Assembly: GCA_030615625.1 (NCBI GenBank)
Contig: JAUWYX010000001.1
Coordinates: 62,001-126,000 of the forward strand
Source of the DNA: Dehalococcoidia bacterium
GTDB taxonomy: Bacteria > Chloroflexota > Dehalococcoidia > GIF9 > AB-539-J10
DNA length: 64,000 nucleotides
Direction: 5' to 3'
Below the pieces are notes generated by a model. It had not been told where the DNA came from. It saw only the letters and a list, made by a program, of their open reading frames with translations, and ran no database searches. Both the position numbers and the translations under genes were made by a program. Shown in pieces: positions 36,021 through 46,814 of this stretch; positions within the stretch are counted from its first letter, which is position 1, and the number at the start of each line of letters is the position of its first letter.

Positions 36021-36854
36021 TCAAAGCCCTGTGCCCGGTTTAAATACGCCAATCATCTTTAAGCCCGCGTAGACCATAAAAGCAATAAAGATATACCTTA
36101 GTGGTTTGGCCGGCAGAGCATGTGCTGCCCGGGCTCCAAGCTGGGCCAAGGGTATGCTAGTAGCTGCCAGGCATAGCCATATTGGCAAATTTATATAGCC
36201 TAGGGAATAAGGGAGGAGTTCGGGCACTCCCAGCCCATTTACGATATAGCCGACAATACCACCAAGGCTGGCGAATATTATTGAAGCCACCGATGTTCCT
36301 ATAGCAATATGCATGGGAAAATTTAATACCAACACCAGCATGGGGACTATCAGTGCCCCACCACCAAGCCCGGTCAACCCGCTGACCATGCCTATAGGGA
36401 AACCGCAAGCCGCGACAAGACCGCGATTTTCACGTAGCTCCTCAGCCCCCCTTCTCAACCTTGGAATTATCCCCAAGCCCATCCATAAAGCAATAGCCAG
36501 AACCAGTCCCCCAAAGCCTTTCTCCAGTATCTCGCCAGGGAGATGAGCAGCCAGAGTAGCTCCAACTACGCCCCCAACCAAAGCGCATGGGCCTAAAACC
36601 AAGGCGGTTTTCCAGTGAACTGCCTGCTTCTTATTATGTCTCCAGGTACCACTTATCGCTGTGGGCAGAATCACCAGCAAACTTGTCCCGAAGGCTATTA
36701 GCGGAGCAATATCAGGGGAGATGCCCATAGCCAGAATAAGCCAGTAGCTGGCCGGGACCATGATGAGCCCACCACCCACTCCCAGCAGTGCGCTGGCAAA
36801 ACCAGCACCCGCCCCTGTAGCCAGCAGTATGCCGATATGAGTCGCTGTCAGCAT
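36021..36854 (-). CDS. TauE/SafE family sulfite/anion exporter (likely start 36854 rather than 37034)
   Basis: MLTATHIGILLATGAGAGFASALLGVGGGLIMVP; GLTGLGGGALIVPMLV. Confidence 0.85.
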   Translation of the reverse strand: MLTATHIGILLATGAGAGFASALLGVGGGLIMVPASYWLILAMGISPDIAPLIAFGTSLLVILPTAISGTWRHNKKQAVHWKTALVLGPCALVGGVVGATLAAHLPGEILEKGFGGLVLAIALWMGLGIIPRLRRGAEELRENRGLVAACGFPIGMVSGLTGLGGGALIVPMLVLVLNFPMHIAIGTSVASIIFASLGGIVGYIVNGLGVPELLPYSLGYINLPIWLCLAATSIPLAQLGARAAHALPAKPLRYIFIAFMVYAGLKMIGVFKPGTGL

Positions 36855-37312
36855 CTGTCCTTTCCCAGCTTGCCTTCGAGCCAGCCAAGTTTGACAACCG
36901 GCCTTTCGTCTATTGAAGGAATACATGGCTTGATGTCTAAAAGGGGGGTGCCGTCTATGGCGTCCAGTCCTTTCACCCTGAGGATATTCTTTTCCCTGGC
37001 TACCAGCTCCACGACAGTCAACCCCAGGGGACAAGGTCTATGTGGTGATCTGGTAGCGAAGAGACCATGTAAAATATCGTCCCAGGGTGTCTTAACCAAC
37101 AGATGGTATCCCTGAGATTTATGAAACCAATAAATAACGATAATATGAGAAAATCCCTCAATGTCTTTTAAGCCCTCCTCGAATTCCTTAAATACCTCTA
37201 TCTGAGAAATCTCCTCGCTTTTATAGCCCTGATAAGGGACTGCTCCCGTATTCTTGTAAGGAGAATGAATTATCCCGATGGGGTTCAATTCCAGGCTACG
37301 CCTTTTCCTCAT
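36848..37312 (-). CDS. trmO: TrmO/TsaA family tRNA (N6-threonylcarbamoyladenosine-37-N6)-methyltransferase
   Basis: PIGIIHSPYKN, FEEGLKDIEGFSHIIVIYWFHKS, GLFATRSPHRPCPLGLTVVEL. Confidence 0.9.
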   Translation of the reverse strand: MRKRRSLELNPIGIIHSPYKNTGAVPYQGYKSEEISQIEVFKEFEEGLKDIEGFSHIIVIYWFHKSQGYHLLVKTPWDDILHGLFATRSPHRPCPLGLTVVELVAREKNILRVKGLDAIDGTPLLDIKPCIPSIDERPVVKLGWLEGKLGKDRC

Positions 37313-37356
37313 CCCTCAAGCCTTACTAACTAAGCTATCAATGCTTACTTCAAATT

Positions 37357-37818
37357 CTAACGACCCTTATAGGCCTTTTTCCATGGTTCTTTCTTAAAAG
37401 CCAGGTAGTCCTTGATTGCTTCTTTAAGCGCATTGGCCGCCAGGAGGGCACTGTGGAGATTATTCTCAGGTAGTCCCCCTAAGGCATCCAATATATCGTC
37501 TTGGGTAATCTTCTGAGCCTCCAAAACGCTCTTCTCTTTAGCCAGTTCGGTGACCATGCTACCCGAGGCAATAGTGGGGCCACAGCCATCTGTCCAGAAA
37601 GAAGCATTTATAACCCTGCCATCTCTCACCTTAAGGTATATTTCCATAATATCCCCACAGGGACCAATTATCCTGCCAAATCCATCGGGGGTGGGAATTT
37701 CACCCAGATTTCTGGGGTTCAGAAAATGGTCAATCGTTTTCTCTGAGTAGATCTCTTTCATATCATCCATGACGGCTTGCTCCAGTTCTTTGAAAGGGTC
37801 ATCAAATTCCTCTGCCAT
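37357..37818 (-). CDS. NifU/IscU-like iron-sulfur cluster scaffold protein
   Basis: DHFLNPRNLGEIPTPDGFGRIIGPCGD, ASFWTDGCGPTIASGSMVTEL. Confidence 0.85.
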   Translation of the reverse strand: MAEEFDDPFKELEQAVMDDMKEIYSEKTIDHFLNPRNLGEIPTPDGFGRIIGPCGDIMEIYLKVRDGRVINASFWTDGCGPTIASGSMVTELAKEKSVLEAQKITQDDILDALGGLPENNLHSALLAANALKEAIKDYLAFKKEPWKKAYKGR

Positions 37819-37878
37819 TTTCTCTACTCCTCTAAAAAAGATTTCACAGGCTAGGCCCGCTTGCCTGACTGCGTATAG

Positions 37879-38892
37879 CTACTCTTCACTCTTCCCGTTT
37901 AGAGCTGCAACCACATTGACAAAAAGTTCAGACACAGCATCTGAGCTATATCTCTCAATTTCTCCTTCGTCACACAACTTGGCTAACTCCGGGTCAATGG
38001 GCAACCTCCCTAAAAGAGGAGCTCTGGAAGCCTTAGCCATTTCCTCCCCCTTGCTCCTACCGAAAACCTCCAGCTTCTTACCTGTCTCAGGCAGTACGAG
38101 ATAGCTCATGTTCTCCACTACTCCCAAAACTCGAACATTCATCTTTTGTGCCATTTTCACTGCTTTTTTGACTATCATCTCAGTCAACTCCTGGGGCGTA
38201 AAAACAGCGATTACCCCTGAGATGGGTATTGCCTGCAGCACCGTCAATGGGGCATCTCCAGTGCCCGGGGGCAGGTCTATTATGAGATAGTCCAGCTTGC
38301 CCCAAAGAACCTCCTCCCAGAATTGTGTGATAGCCTTAGACATGAGGGGACCTCTCCAGATAACCACTTCATCTTCACTGGGCAAAAGCAGGTTCATGGA
38401 CATAATTTCGATTCCAGACCTCGATAATATGGGCAAAATACCTGTCTCGCTACCGCTGGGGCGAGCATTTAAACCAAACATCCTAGGGATACTGGGGCCA
38501 GTGATATCAGCGTCTAGTATGCCCACGTCCTTTCCTTCCCGAGCAAAAGAAGTAGCTAATAAACCAGCTACCAGAGATTTGCCGACTCCCCCTTTACCAC
38601 TCATGACTGCTATTATTTTCTCAATCTGATTAAGTTCTTTGGGCCTGGCTTCGACAAGGTCAACAGTTACTTCCTCCACCCCGGAAACCTCGCTAACCGC
38701 TGCCGCTGCTTTGTCCTTCAGCCAACTATGATATTGGTCAGGGACAGCAGTCGAAGCTAAACTTATTTTCGCCTTGCCATCCTTAACTCCCGTGCTTCGA
38801 ACCAGGTTCATCTGTACCAAGCTACGCATTGTCCCGGGAACAAGCACTTTATTCAGTGCTTCTTCCAATTTTGCCTCGATTTGATTCACCAA
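37879..38892 (-). CDS. mrp: Mrp/NBP35-type P-loop ATPase
   Basis: AVMSGKGGVGKSLVAGLLA, LDADITGPSIPRMFG, LIIDLPPGTGDAPLTV. Confidence 0.93.
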   Translation of the reverse strand: MVNQIEAKLEEALNKVLVPGTMRSLVQMNLVRSTGVKDGKAKISLASTAVPDQYHSWLKDKAAAAVSEVSGVEEVTVDLVEARPKELNQIEKIIAVMSGKGGVGKSLVAGLLATSFAREGKDVGILDADITGPSIPRMFGLNARPSGSETGILPILSRSGIEIMSMNLLLPSEDEVVIWRGPLMSKAITQFWEEVLWGKLDYLIIDLPPGTGDAPLTVLQAIPISGVIAVFTPQELTEMIVKKAVKMAQKMNVRVLGVVENMSYLVLPETGKKLEVFGRSKGEEMAKASRAPLLGRLPIDPELAKLCDEGEIERYSSDAVSELFVNVVAALNGKSEE

Positions 38893-39065
38893 ATCACCTC
38901 CTGCTGGTAATCTGTTTAATTCACCGGCGGCTTATTTTCCGCAGTGACACTTCCACTCCTCCGACCCCTTCACTTTGACCAAAAAACTGCTGATAGCGGG
39001 GAGGCATAACTGAGGATATGTCAAGTTAAGAGCTGGCATAGGTATTGTTAACGAAGGTCTCCCAC

Positions 39066-39683
39066 TTACCTCTGTTTTCTATGTTGCTCTCCTTTCCTTA
39101 ACAAAGAATATATTTCCTCTACCTGCTTCTTTGTCTCTTCAAGCGGGCCATCATTGTTAATGACAAAATCGGCAGATTTAAGCTTTTCCTCAAGAGGAAG
39201 TTGGGACTTTATCCTGTTTTGGGCATCCTCCCGACTCATCCCTTTTTCCTCTAATCGTCTTAATTGAGTTTGTTCACTGGCAGAAACAACAATTATTTTA
39301 TCCACAAACATAGGGCGAACGACTTCAAACAGTAACGGAATGTCCTTGATAATTAGAGCATTGAGGTCAAGGCTTTTGATCTCATTTGTAATTCTTTCGT
39401 CTTCCTTAAACACCTCGGGATGAACTATCTGATTTAGCCTTGTCACCTTTTCTTTGTCGGAAAATACTATCTCAGCCAGCTTCTGCCGATTTATGGTCAG
39501 GTCTTCATTTAAGAAATCCTTCCCAAAATACTCTACTATTTCTTTCCAAGCCCTTAAGTGAGGACGGGTTACCTCCCGAGCTAGCTCATCCCAATCAATT
39601 ATATAAGCCCCCAGTTCTCTAAAAAAATTGGTTACCGTGCTTTTGCCCGTGCCCACACTTCCTGTCAGACCAACAATAATCAT
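39066..39683 (-). CDS. coaE: Dephospho-CoA kinase
   Basis: IIVGLTGSVGTGKSTVTNFFRELGAYIIDWDELAREVTRP. Confidence 0.92.
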   Translation of the reverse strand: MIIVGLTGSVGTGKSTVTNFFRELGAYIIDWDELAREVTRPHLRAWKEIVEYFGKDFLNEDLTINRQKLAEIVFSDKEKVTRLNQIVHPEVFKEDERITNEIKSLDLNALIIKDIPLLFEVVRPMFVDKIIVVSASEQTQLRRLEEKGMSREDAQNRIKSQLPLEEKLKSADFVINNDGPLEETKKQVEEIYSLLRKGEQHRKQR

Positions 39684-39892
39684 TTGTTCCCTATTTTTGC
39701 CTCCTTAATCACATCCTCAGGGTTCAAATTGCTATCGGTGGAAAATACTTTCGTTTTGTCTCCTTTTTATCGTTTGCCTTAATGGTCAACATGTATTATC
39801 GCCTGTTGCTAACTCGCCTTTTATATAATCCAGAACAGCCTTCTCGGAGTCATCACCAAGCACGCCAACAGCGACTTCAATTCTCTAGCTCT

Positions 39893-40375
39893 TTACTTTT
39901 GGATTAAAGCCACAGCCTGGGCAGACATTCCCTCTCCCCTGCCGATGAAGCCCAAACCGTTGGTGGTGGTGGCTTTGATCGTCACCTGTGTTGAATCTAC
40001 ACCTAAGGCCTGACCTATGCGTTTTCGCATCTCGGGGATGAAGGGTGAAAGCTGGGGGCTTTGAGCTATGATAGTAACATCAATGTTGACTACTTTAAAT
40101 CCTTTGGCTTTAAGTAGTTCACCGGTTTTGCTTAACAAAACCAAGCTTGAAATATCTTTATATTCCGGTTCCTGAGAAGGGAATAAGGTGCCAATGTCGC
40201 CCAGATCAGCAGCGCCACATAAAGCATCTATTATGGCGTGTGTTGCCACGTCAGCGTCACTCCAACCTGACAAGCCTTTGTCATAAGGGATATCAACGCC
40301 TCCCAAAATTAGCCTTCGCCCCGAAACCAGGGGATGGCTATCACAGCCAATGCCGACCCTTAATTCCTTTTCCAT
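39893..40375 (-). CDS. ispF: 2-C-methyl-D-erythritol 2,4-cyclodiphosphate synthase
   Basis: RVGIGCDSHPLVSGRRLILGGVDIPYDKGLSGWSDADVATHAIIDALCGAADLGDIG. Confidence 0.95.
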   Translation of the reverse strand: MEKELRVGIGCDSHPLVSGRRLILGGVDIPYDKGLSGWSDADVATHAIIDALCGAADLGDIGTLFPSQEPEYKDISSLVLLSKTGELLKAKGFKVVNIDVTIIAQSPQLSPFIPEMRKRIGQALGVDSTQVTIKATTTNGLGFIGRGEGMSAQAVALIQK

Positions 40376-41064
40376 TCTCCTGCGATGATTCTTGCCAACG
40401 CCAAATCTTCAGTTGTGGTCACCTTTATATTTTTATAATCGCCCATATAAAGCTGCACCTTGTGTCCCAAGCGTTCCACAGCAGTGGCATCATCGGTAAC
40501 CTCTGCTGCGAGGTTCTCATAAGCCTTGGTTATCATATCAAAGCTGAATATCTGGGGGGTTTGTGCTGCCCATAACTTGTCGCGCTGAAGCGTTTCCTCA
40601 ATCAATCTCTCATCAGCAGCAAGCTTAATAGTGTCTTTAACCGGCACTGCAGCTACAACAGCCTCAATCTCCCCAATTATCTTCAGGCCATCCTCAATCA
40701 AATCTGGAGTCAAGAAAGGCCGAGCTCCATCATGAATCATGACTAAATCACAATCCCTTATTTGTCTTAGTCCTTCCCTCACCGAATCCTGTCGCCGTGC
40801 GCCACCTGGGCATAAAGTAACTTTGGACCAGCCCCTCTCTTTTTTCAATTTCTGCCCCCGAGCCAAATCCTCAGCGTTCAATACCAGGACTATCCGCTGA
40901 ACCAAGCTGTATCTCTGACAAGTATCCACGGACCAAGCCAGCAAAGGTTTTCCCCCTAGAGGAACAAAGAGCTTGTTTATACCCTCCATCCGCTGGCTAG
41001 TTCCGGCAGCGACTATAACCGCGCCTAACTTACTACCTTTATTCATTATCTTGCTTCTCAACAA
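40360..41064 (-). CDS. ispD: 2-C-methyl-D-erythritol 4-phosphate cytidylyltransferase
   Basis: VIVAAGTSQRMEGINKLFVPLGGKPLLAWS, IHDGARPFLT, AAQTPQIFSFD. Confidence 0.94.
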   Translation of the reverse strand: MLRSKIMNKGSKLGAVIVAAGTSQRMEGINKLFVPLGGKPLLAWSVDTCQRYSLVQRIVLVLNAEDLARGQKLKKERGWSKVTLCPGGARRQDSVREGLRQIRDCDLVMIHDGARPFLTPDLIEDGLKIIGEIEAVVAAVPVKDTIKLAADERLIEETLQRDKLWAAQTPQIFSFDMITKAYENLAAEVTDDATAVERLGHKVQLYMGDYKNIKVTTTEDLALARIIAGEWKRN

Positions 41065-41135
41065 GGAAAGGCTCTAAAGTTGATTCGAAATTAAAAAGTC
41101 AAAGATAAAAATCAAAGTGCAAAAACTTCCCTTTC

Positions 41136-42581
41136 TTATTCTTGCCCTGTATTTTTGCCCTTTGCATTTTGCATTTTACTTTCCCTTGTAAGTCCCAGCC
41201 TCAGGGCTTCAGCCACCGAACTAACCTCGATTAGGTGAATGTCCGCAGAGCGAAGGGATTGCTTCACTTCGCTCGCAATGACAGGGGGAAGTCTAGGCAT
41301 AAGGCAGGATTTAAAGCCCAACCTGATGGCCTCAGCAATTCTTCTCTCCACGTGTGATACCCCTCTAAGCTCTCCATTCAACCCCACCTCTCCCAAAGCA
41401 ACCAAGCCTGAAATTGGCTTTGCATCACGAAAACTGGAGGCAATGGCTGAGGCAATTCCTAAATCAACCGCTGGCTCATTAACCCTTAAGCCACCAGTAA
41501 CGTTGACTATAATATCCTGGTTGAAAAGCTTTAATCCGGCACGCTTAGTAAGCACAGCAATTATCACCAGTAGCCGATTAAAATCAACGCCGTTAGCGAT
41601 GCGCCTTGGTGGAGTAAAATTATTAGGAGTAGTCAAAGCCTGAATCTCTACCAACAAAGGGCGATTCCCTTCAAGAGTGGGCACCACCACTGAGCCCATA
41701 GTTCCATCCTTGTATGCGGATAAGAAAACTTGAGAGGGATTACTTACTTCTATTAGTCCCCTATCGCCCATCTCAAATATTCCCACCTCGTGAGTGGAAC
41801 CGAAACGGTTCTTTACGCTGCGTAGCACTCGGTAACTACTAAATGGTTCGCCTTCGAAGTAAAGCACCACGTCAACGATATGTTCCAGCGTTCCTGGACC
41901 TGCGATGGCCCCTTCCTTGGTCACATGCCCAGTGATTAACAGGGGCACATCATTCTGTTTTGCCCACCTCTCCAACCTCCAAGTGCACTCCCGCACCTGG
42001 GAAATACTGCCCGGCATCCCAGCTGCATCCTCTAAATACATAGCCTGAATGGAATCGATAATCGCCAATTCAGGAGAAAGTCCTTCCAAGCATTCTAATA
42101 CGGCAGCTAAATCGGGCTCAGAGAGAAAGTATATCCCTTTGCCCCCTATGCCGAGGCGCTCACTTCTAAGTTTAACCTGATTAATAGATTCTTCACCGGA
42201 GATATAGGCGACAACTTTATTATTCTCAGCCATCATCGCCGAAATCTGGAGTAAAAGCGTAGACTTGCCTATTCCCGGCTCGCCGCCAACAAGCACCAGA
42301 GAGCCTGGAACTAAACCACCTCCCAGAACTCGATTCACTTCAGCAAAACCAAGGTGAAAGCGAGGAAAGTCACCCTTCTCTACTTGGGAAAGTTCCTGGG
42401 GTCTATTTCCTCTAGAGTAAAGCTGGCTGGGAGCGCGGGATGAAGTGACCCTAGTTTCTACGAAGCTATTCCACGTCTGGCAATCAGGGCAGCGTCCTAA
42501 CCACTTGAGACTTTCTTTGCCGCACTGCTGACAAATGAAAACATTCTTGAATTTGGATTTGCCCCGCTCGTTAGATTTCAA
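41136..42581 (-). CDS. radA: DNA repair protein RadA, with repeat-derived internal peptide
   Basis: FICQQCGKESLKWLGRCPDCQTWNSF, GGEPGIGKSTLLLQ, VNVTGGLRVNEPAVDLGIA. Confidence 0.94.
   Translation of the reverse strand: MKSNERGKSKFKNVFICQQCGKESLKWLGRCPDCQTWNSFVETRVTSSRAPSQLYSRGNRPQELSQVEKGDFPRFHLGFAEVNRVLGGGLVPGSLVLVGGEPGIGKSTLLLQISAMMAENNKVVAYISGEESINQVKLRSERLGIGGKGIYFLSEPDLAAVLECLEGLSPELAIIDSIQAMYLEDAAGMPGSISQVRECTWRLERWAKQNDVPLLITGHVTKEGAIAGPGTLEHIVDVVLYFEGEPFSSYRVLRSVKNRFGSTHEVGIFEMGDRGLIEVSNPSQVFLSAYKDGTMGSVVVPTLEGNRPLLVEIQALTTPNNFTPPRRIANGVDFNRLLVIIAVLTKRAGLKLFNQDIIVNVTGGLRVNEPAVDLGIASAIASSFRDAKPISGLVALGEVGLNGELRGVSHVERRIAEAIRLGFKSCLMPRLPPVIASEVKQSLRSADIHLIEVSSVAEALRLGLTRESKMQNAKGKNTGQE
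41243..41290. repeat. Palindromic repeat copy in-frame within radA
   Basis: cgcagagcgaagggattgcttcacttcgctcgcaatgacaggg, same family as the 27385-27690 copies. Confidence 0.8.
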
Positions 42582-42599
42582 GTCCCCTGGCCAAGATAA

Positions 42600-42821
42600 C
42601 TAATACTCGATAACAGCTATCTTTTCTCCAGTCTTAACTATCTGCCCTGGTGAAACTGCCACCTCTATAACTGAGGCTTTTGCAGGAGATAATATAGGAT
42701 TTTCCATCTTCATAGCTTCTATGGTGCAAATCACGCCACCCTCTTTAACTGTATTACCCACGGTTACCTCAACGCGTATTATTTTCCCCGGTAGTGGCGC
42801 TTCGATTATTTCTTGAGCCAT
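42600..42821 (-). CDS. Biotin/lipoyl carrier domain protein (biotin carboxyl carrier-like)
   Basis: EAMKMENPI biotinylation motif in a ~73-aa biotinyl domain. Confidence 0.85.
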   Translation of the reverse strand: MAQEIIEAPLPGKIIRVEVTVGNTVKEGGVICTIEAMKMENPILSPAKASVIEVAVSPGQIVKTGEKIAVIEY

Positions 42822-42823
42822 AT

Positions 42824-45283
42824 TTATGCAGTCTCTTTAACCAAGGGTCTCATTACAATTTTCTCCTCGGCACAATCCACCACCACCGTGTCTCCAGGCA
42901 AGAATTCACCACGCAGCAAAGCCTCGGAGAGCTGGTCCTCAACCAAATTCTGGATGGTGCGACGCAAGGGGCGGGCTCCAAAAACGGGGTCATAACCCTT
43001 GTTGCCTATAAAATCCCTAGCTTCATCAGTTACTTCCAAAGTGATATTCTTCTCTCCAAGGGAAGCGACAACCTGGTTAAGCATTAGATCAACAATCTGG
43101 CGGATATGCTCTTTGCTTAAAGCATGGAACACGACCGTGTCATCAATGCGGTTAAGGAACTCAGGCCGAAATTTTTCCTTCATCTTGTCGAGCACTTGTT
43201 TCTTCATTTTCCCGTACTCCATCTGCTGTTTCCCCTCGCCCTCGACATGAGCAGCAAAACCGAGGGTCATATCACGCTTAATAAGCTCGGCACCGACATT
43301 GCTGGTCATGACTATGATGCTATTACGGAAATCAACCCTTCGCCCTTTGGCATCGGTCAAATGACCATCATCGAAAATCTGGAGCAGGATATTGAATACC
43401 TCTTCATGCGCCTTTTCAATTTCATCGAGAAGAATAGCACAATATGACTTCCGCCTTACTGCCTCAGTTAATTGACCACCTTCCTCATAACCAATATAAC
43501 CTGGTGGTGCTCCGACTAAGCGAGCTACAGTGTGACGCTCCATAAACTCCGACATGTCAAGCCTGACCAAGGCATCCTCGCTACCAAACATGAACTCGGA
43601 CAAGGCCCTTACCAATTCAGTTTTACCCACTCCTGTGGGGCCCAAAAAGACGAAGACACCAATGGGACGCCTCGGGTCTTTTAACCCAGCTCGAGCCCTC
43701 CTTACCGCTTTAGCCACGGTAGTTATGGCCTCATCCTGGCCAATGATACGGCGATGTAGAGCCTCCTCCATCTGTAAAAGGCGGCTGGTTTCATCGATAG
43801 TCAACTTTATCACAGGTATGCCCGTCCACATGCTGGCTACCTCGGCAATATCCTCTGAGGTAACTACAGGTCGGCCTTGTTCCTTCTTAACCTGCCACTC
43901 CTTCTCCATTGTCTCGATTCTCTCCGTTAGCTGAAGCTCACGATCACGCAACTCACCGGAATACTCATACTGTTGAGCTGCGATAGCTGCTTCTTTTTCT
44001 TTGCGTACACTTTCCAAGGCCCGCCTTGCCTCAGCTAATCCAATGGGGGCGCTACCCCGTTTAATGCGTACTCGAGAACTAGCTTCATCTATCAAATCAA
44101 TAGCCTTATCAGGCAAAAAACGGTCCGCTATATATCTGGTAGCCAGCGTAGCCGCTGTCTGCAAGGCTTCGTCGCTTATGTCCAATTGGTGAAATTCTTC
44201 ATATCTGTGTTTGATGCCCCGCAATATTTCCAGGGTTTCCTCCATAGTAGGTTCGGCTACCAAGACAGGTTGAAACCGCCGTTCCAAAGCTGGGTCCTTC
44301 TCCACATGTTTGCGATAGTCGTCCAAAGTAGCGGCGCCAATACATTGAATCTCGCCACGCGACAACGAAGGCTTCAGGATGTTAGAGGCATCAACCGCAC
44401 CTTCAGCTGCTCCGGCACCCACAATAGTCTGCATTTCATCAATAAATAAGATGCAATTACCGGCAGTTTTCTCTTCTTCAATAACTCTCTTCAGCCTCTC
44501 CTCAAATTCACCACGATATTTTGTTCCCGCCACCAGGGCACCTATATCTAATGCGACTATTCTCTTGCCCTGTAATATCTCAGGAACCTCCCCGGCTATT
44601 ATGCGCTGGGCTAACCCTTCAACAATAGCTGTTTTGCCTACACCTGCTTCACCTATAAGCGCGGGATTATTTTTAGTACGACGACTTAGTATTTGAACTA
44701 TCCGTTCAATCTCCTTGTTACGCCCAATAATAGGGTCAAGTTTATCCGCCCGGGCTAGGGCAGTTAAATCGGTCCCAAGTTGATCCAGGGTCGGTGTGCG
44801 TGAGGCAACGCGACCTGTGGTACGAGTTCGCACAGCTTCCTGCTTAGCAACTCTATTGACCTCATCACGTGTTCGCTCCAAGGTAATACCAAAACTCTCT
44901 AAAACACTAAAAGCTACCCCTTCGCTTTCGCGCAGTAATCCGAGCAAAAGATGCTCAACACCTATATAGCTGGAATTAAGACGACGTGCCTCATCCACAG
45001 CAAACTCGATGGCTCTTTTCGCCCGGGGAGCAAGGTCAACCTCTCCCTTGGTAGCTCGACGCTCTCCTTTTCCAATTACAAATTCTACAGCCGCCTGTAT
45101 CTTATTCACCGAGATACCAAAATTACTCAAAACTTTGGCCGCAATCCCCGACTCCTCTCCTGCTATCCCCAATAATATGTGCTCAGTATCGATGTAATTG
45201 TGGCCCAGGCGTTGTGCCTCTCCTTGAGCCCGAGTCAGCACTCTACGAGCTCCTTCAGAAAACCTTTCAAATCCTGTGCTCAT
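42824..45283 (-). CDS. clpC: ClpC-type AAA+ ATPase
   Basis: Clp N repeats, two Walker A motifs ([27 protein letters not shown]), central coiled-coil. Confidence 0.95.
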   Translation of the reverse strand: MSTGFERFSEGARRVLTRAQGEAQRLGHNYIDTEHILLGIAGEESGIAAKVLSNFGISVNKIQAAVEFVIGKGERRATKGEVDLAPRAKRAIEFAVDEARRLNSSYIGVEHLLLGLLRESEGVAFSVLESFGITLERTRDEVNRVAKQEAVRTRTTGRVASRTPTLDQLGTDLTALARADKLDPIIGRNKEIERIVQILSRRTKNNPALIGEAGVGKTAIVEGLAQRIIAGEVPEILQGKRIVALDIGALVAGTKYRGEFEERLKRVIEEEKTAGNCILFIDEMQTIVGAGAAEGAVDASNILKPSLSRGEIQCIGAATLDDYRKHVEKDPALERRFQPVLVAEPTMEETLEILRGIKHRYEEFHQLDISDEALQTAATLATRYIADRFLPDKAIDLIDEASSRVRIKRGSAPIGLAEARRALESVRKEKEAAIAAQQYEYSGELRDRELQLTERIETMEKEWQVKKEQGRPVVTSEDIAEVASMWTGIPVIKLTIDETSRLLQMEEALHRRIIGQDEAITTVAKAVRRARAGLKDPRRPIGVFVFLGPTGVGKTELVRALSEFMFGSEDALVRLDMSEFMERHTVARLVGAPPGYIGYEEGGQLTEAVRRKSYCAILLDEIEKAHEEVFNILLQIFDDGHLTDAKGRRVDFRNSIIVMTSNVGAELIKRDMTLGFAAHVEGEGKQQMEYGKMKKQVLDKMKEKFRPEFLNRIDDTVVFHALSKEHIRQIVDLMLNQVVASLGEKNITLEVTDEARDFIGNKGYDPVFGARPLRRTIQNLVEDQLSEALLRGEFLPGDTVVVDCAEEKIVMRPLVKETA

Positions 45284-45428
45284 TTCAATCCTATTCGCAG
45301 TTTTAACCTAAAGTATAGAACATACTACCCTTTCAGTCAACAAGCCTGGCTTACTTGAACTAAGCGATAGAATAGTAATATACTATAATACCATAATATC
45401 ACGAAATTATTATTGAAGGTTAATAGAA

Positions 45429-45977
45429 ATGCGGGTCACTGGTGGTAAAGTAAAGGGAACTCGTTTAAAAACTCTATCAAGGCACTCCATTAGACCCACG
45501 ACCAGTGTGGTAAAGCAAGCTATATTCTCTCTTTTGGAGAACAGAACTACCAATTGGCGTCAAGTTCTTGATTTATACGCCGGCAGCGGTGCTCTGGGTA
45601 TCGAAGCTCTGAGCCGTAGGGCAGAATGGGTCGATTTTGTTGACTACAGAAAAAGTTGCTGTGACATTATCAGGACCAACTTGGAAAAAATAGGGGAACT
45701 ACATCGGGCTCATATTTACTGCTGTAGTGTGAACAAAGCACTTGCCTTCCTTAACAATAGTTATGACATTATCTTCATAGACCCACCTTACTCTGCCCTT
45801 TCTACAAATAATTTACTAATAAATCTAGCTAAGTCGAAATTGCTGGGAAAAAACTCTATAATCGTGCTTTGCCACGCAAACCGTTTCCCCTTAAATTCCG
45901 ATTATGATGGACTTCATCTTGTTGAGCAACGCCGCTACGGTGACACTTTTATTTTTATATACCAAAAGGAGGTTTAA
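45429..45977 (+). CDS. rsmD: 16S rRNA (guanine-966-N2)-methyltransferase
   Basis: MRVTGGKVKGTRLKT...RPTTSVVKQAIFSLLE, LDLYAGSGALGIEALSR, FIDPPY. Confidence 0.92.
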   Translation: MRVTGGKVKGTRLKTLSRHSIRPTTSVVKQAIFSLLENRTTNWRQVLDLYAGSGALGIEALSRRAEWVDFVDYRKSCCDIIRTNLEKIGELHRAHIYCCSVNKALAFLNNSYDIIFIDPPYSALSTNNLLINLAKSKLLGKNSIIVLCHANRFPLNSDYDGLHLVEQRRYGDTFIFIYQKEV

Positions 45978-45979
45978 CT

Positions 45980-46492
45980 ATGGTCGTAGCAGTTTATCCA
46001 GGCACCTTTGACCCCCTCACCTACGGGCACATGGACATTATCGAACGAGCAGCAGCCTTGGTCGATAAGTTAATTGTCGGCATCTATGAAAATCCTGCTA
46101 AACAGCCGCTTTTCCCTCTGGAACAAAGGGTAAGGTTAGTGGAAGAGGTGATAACTGGCTTGTCCAACGTCCGTGTTAAAGCTTTCAAAGGGCTGACCGT
46201 AGATTTTATACGCCAGGTAGGAGGAAAGGTTATGATCCGTGGTTTGAGAGCAAATTCTGACTTCGAACGGGAATTTGAAATGGCGCTGATGAACAGAAAG
46301 CTGGCGCCAGATATTGAGCTACTTTGTTTGATGACTAGCTCTCAATATCAATTTCTTAGCTCTACCCTGATCAAGGAAGTAGCTAAGTTAGGAGGCTGTC
46401 TTGAAGGCATGGTTCCTGACAATGTGGCTGTAGCTCTAAAGGAGAAGTTTTCTGTGCCTATTGAGCTTGCCACTGGTAAGGGTAAAATGTAA
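45980..46492 (+). CDS. coaD: Phosphopantetheine adenylyltransferase
   Basis: AVYPGTFDPLTYGHMDIIERA, RGLRANSDFEREFEMALMNRKL, SSTLIKEVAKLGG. Confidence 0.96.
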   Translation: MVVAVYPGTFDPLTYGHMDIIERAAALVDKLIVGIYENPAKQPLFPLEQRVRLVEEVITGLSNVRVKAFKGLTVDFIRQVGGKVMIRGLRANSDFEREFEMALMNRKLAPDIELLCLMTSSQYQFLSSTLIKEVAKLGGCLEGMVPDNVAVALKEKFSVPIELATGKGKM

Positions 46493-46527
46493 AATTAAGA
46501 GCCAAAAATTAAGGAGGTAATAGAAAG

Positions 46528-46794
46528 ATGGCATACAAAATTACTGAGGAGTGCATTAGTTGTGGTGCCTGCGAACCAGAATGCAAAAATGAGGCCATAA
46601 CTGAGGGGGAAGAAATTTATATTATTGACCCTGATAAATGCACTGAGTGTGTTGGCTGGTTCGAGACACAAAAGTGTGTTGAGGTCTGCCCTGTGGAATG
46701 TTGCATTCCTGACCCTGATCACAAGGAAACACGGGAGCAATTGTTGGAGAAATGGCACAAGCTACATCCCGGTGAGACTCCAGTTGTCACTTAA
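46528..46794 (+). CDS. 2[4Fe-4S] ferredoxin (YfhL-like)
   Basis: CISCGACEPECKNEAI and CTECVGWFETQKCVEVCPVECC. Confidence 0.9.
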   Translation: MAYKITEECISCGACEPECKNEAITEGEEIYIIDPDKCTECVGWFETQKCVEVCPVECCIPDPDHKETREQLLEKWHKLHPGETPVVT

Positions 46795-46814
46795 GATAAA
46801 GCCTGTCAAATATT

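Noticed and set aside
36855-37034. N-terminal extension of the TauE/SafE ORF
   Set aside because: It overlaps trmO out of frame and lacks TauE-like sequence; MLTATHIG at 36854 is a better start.
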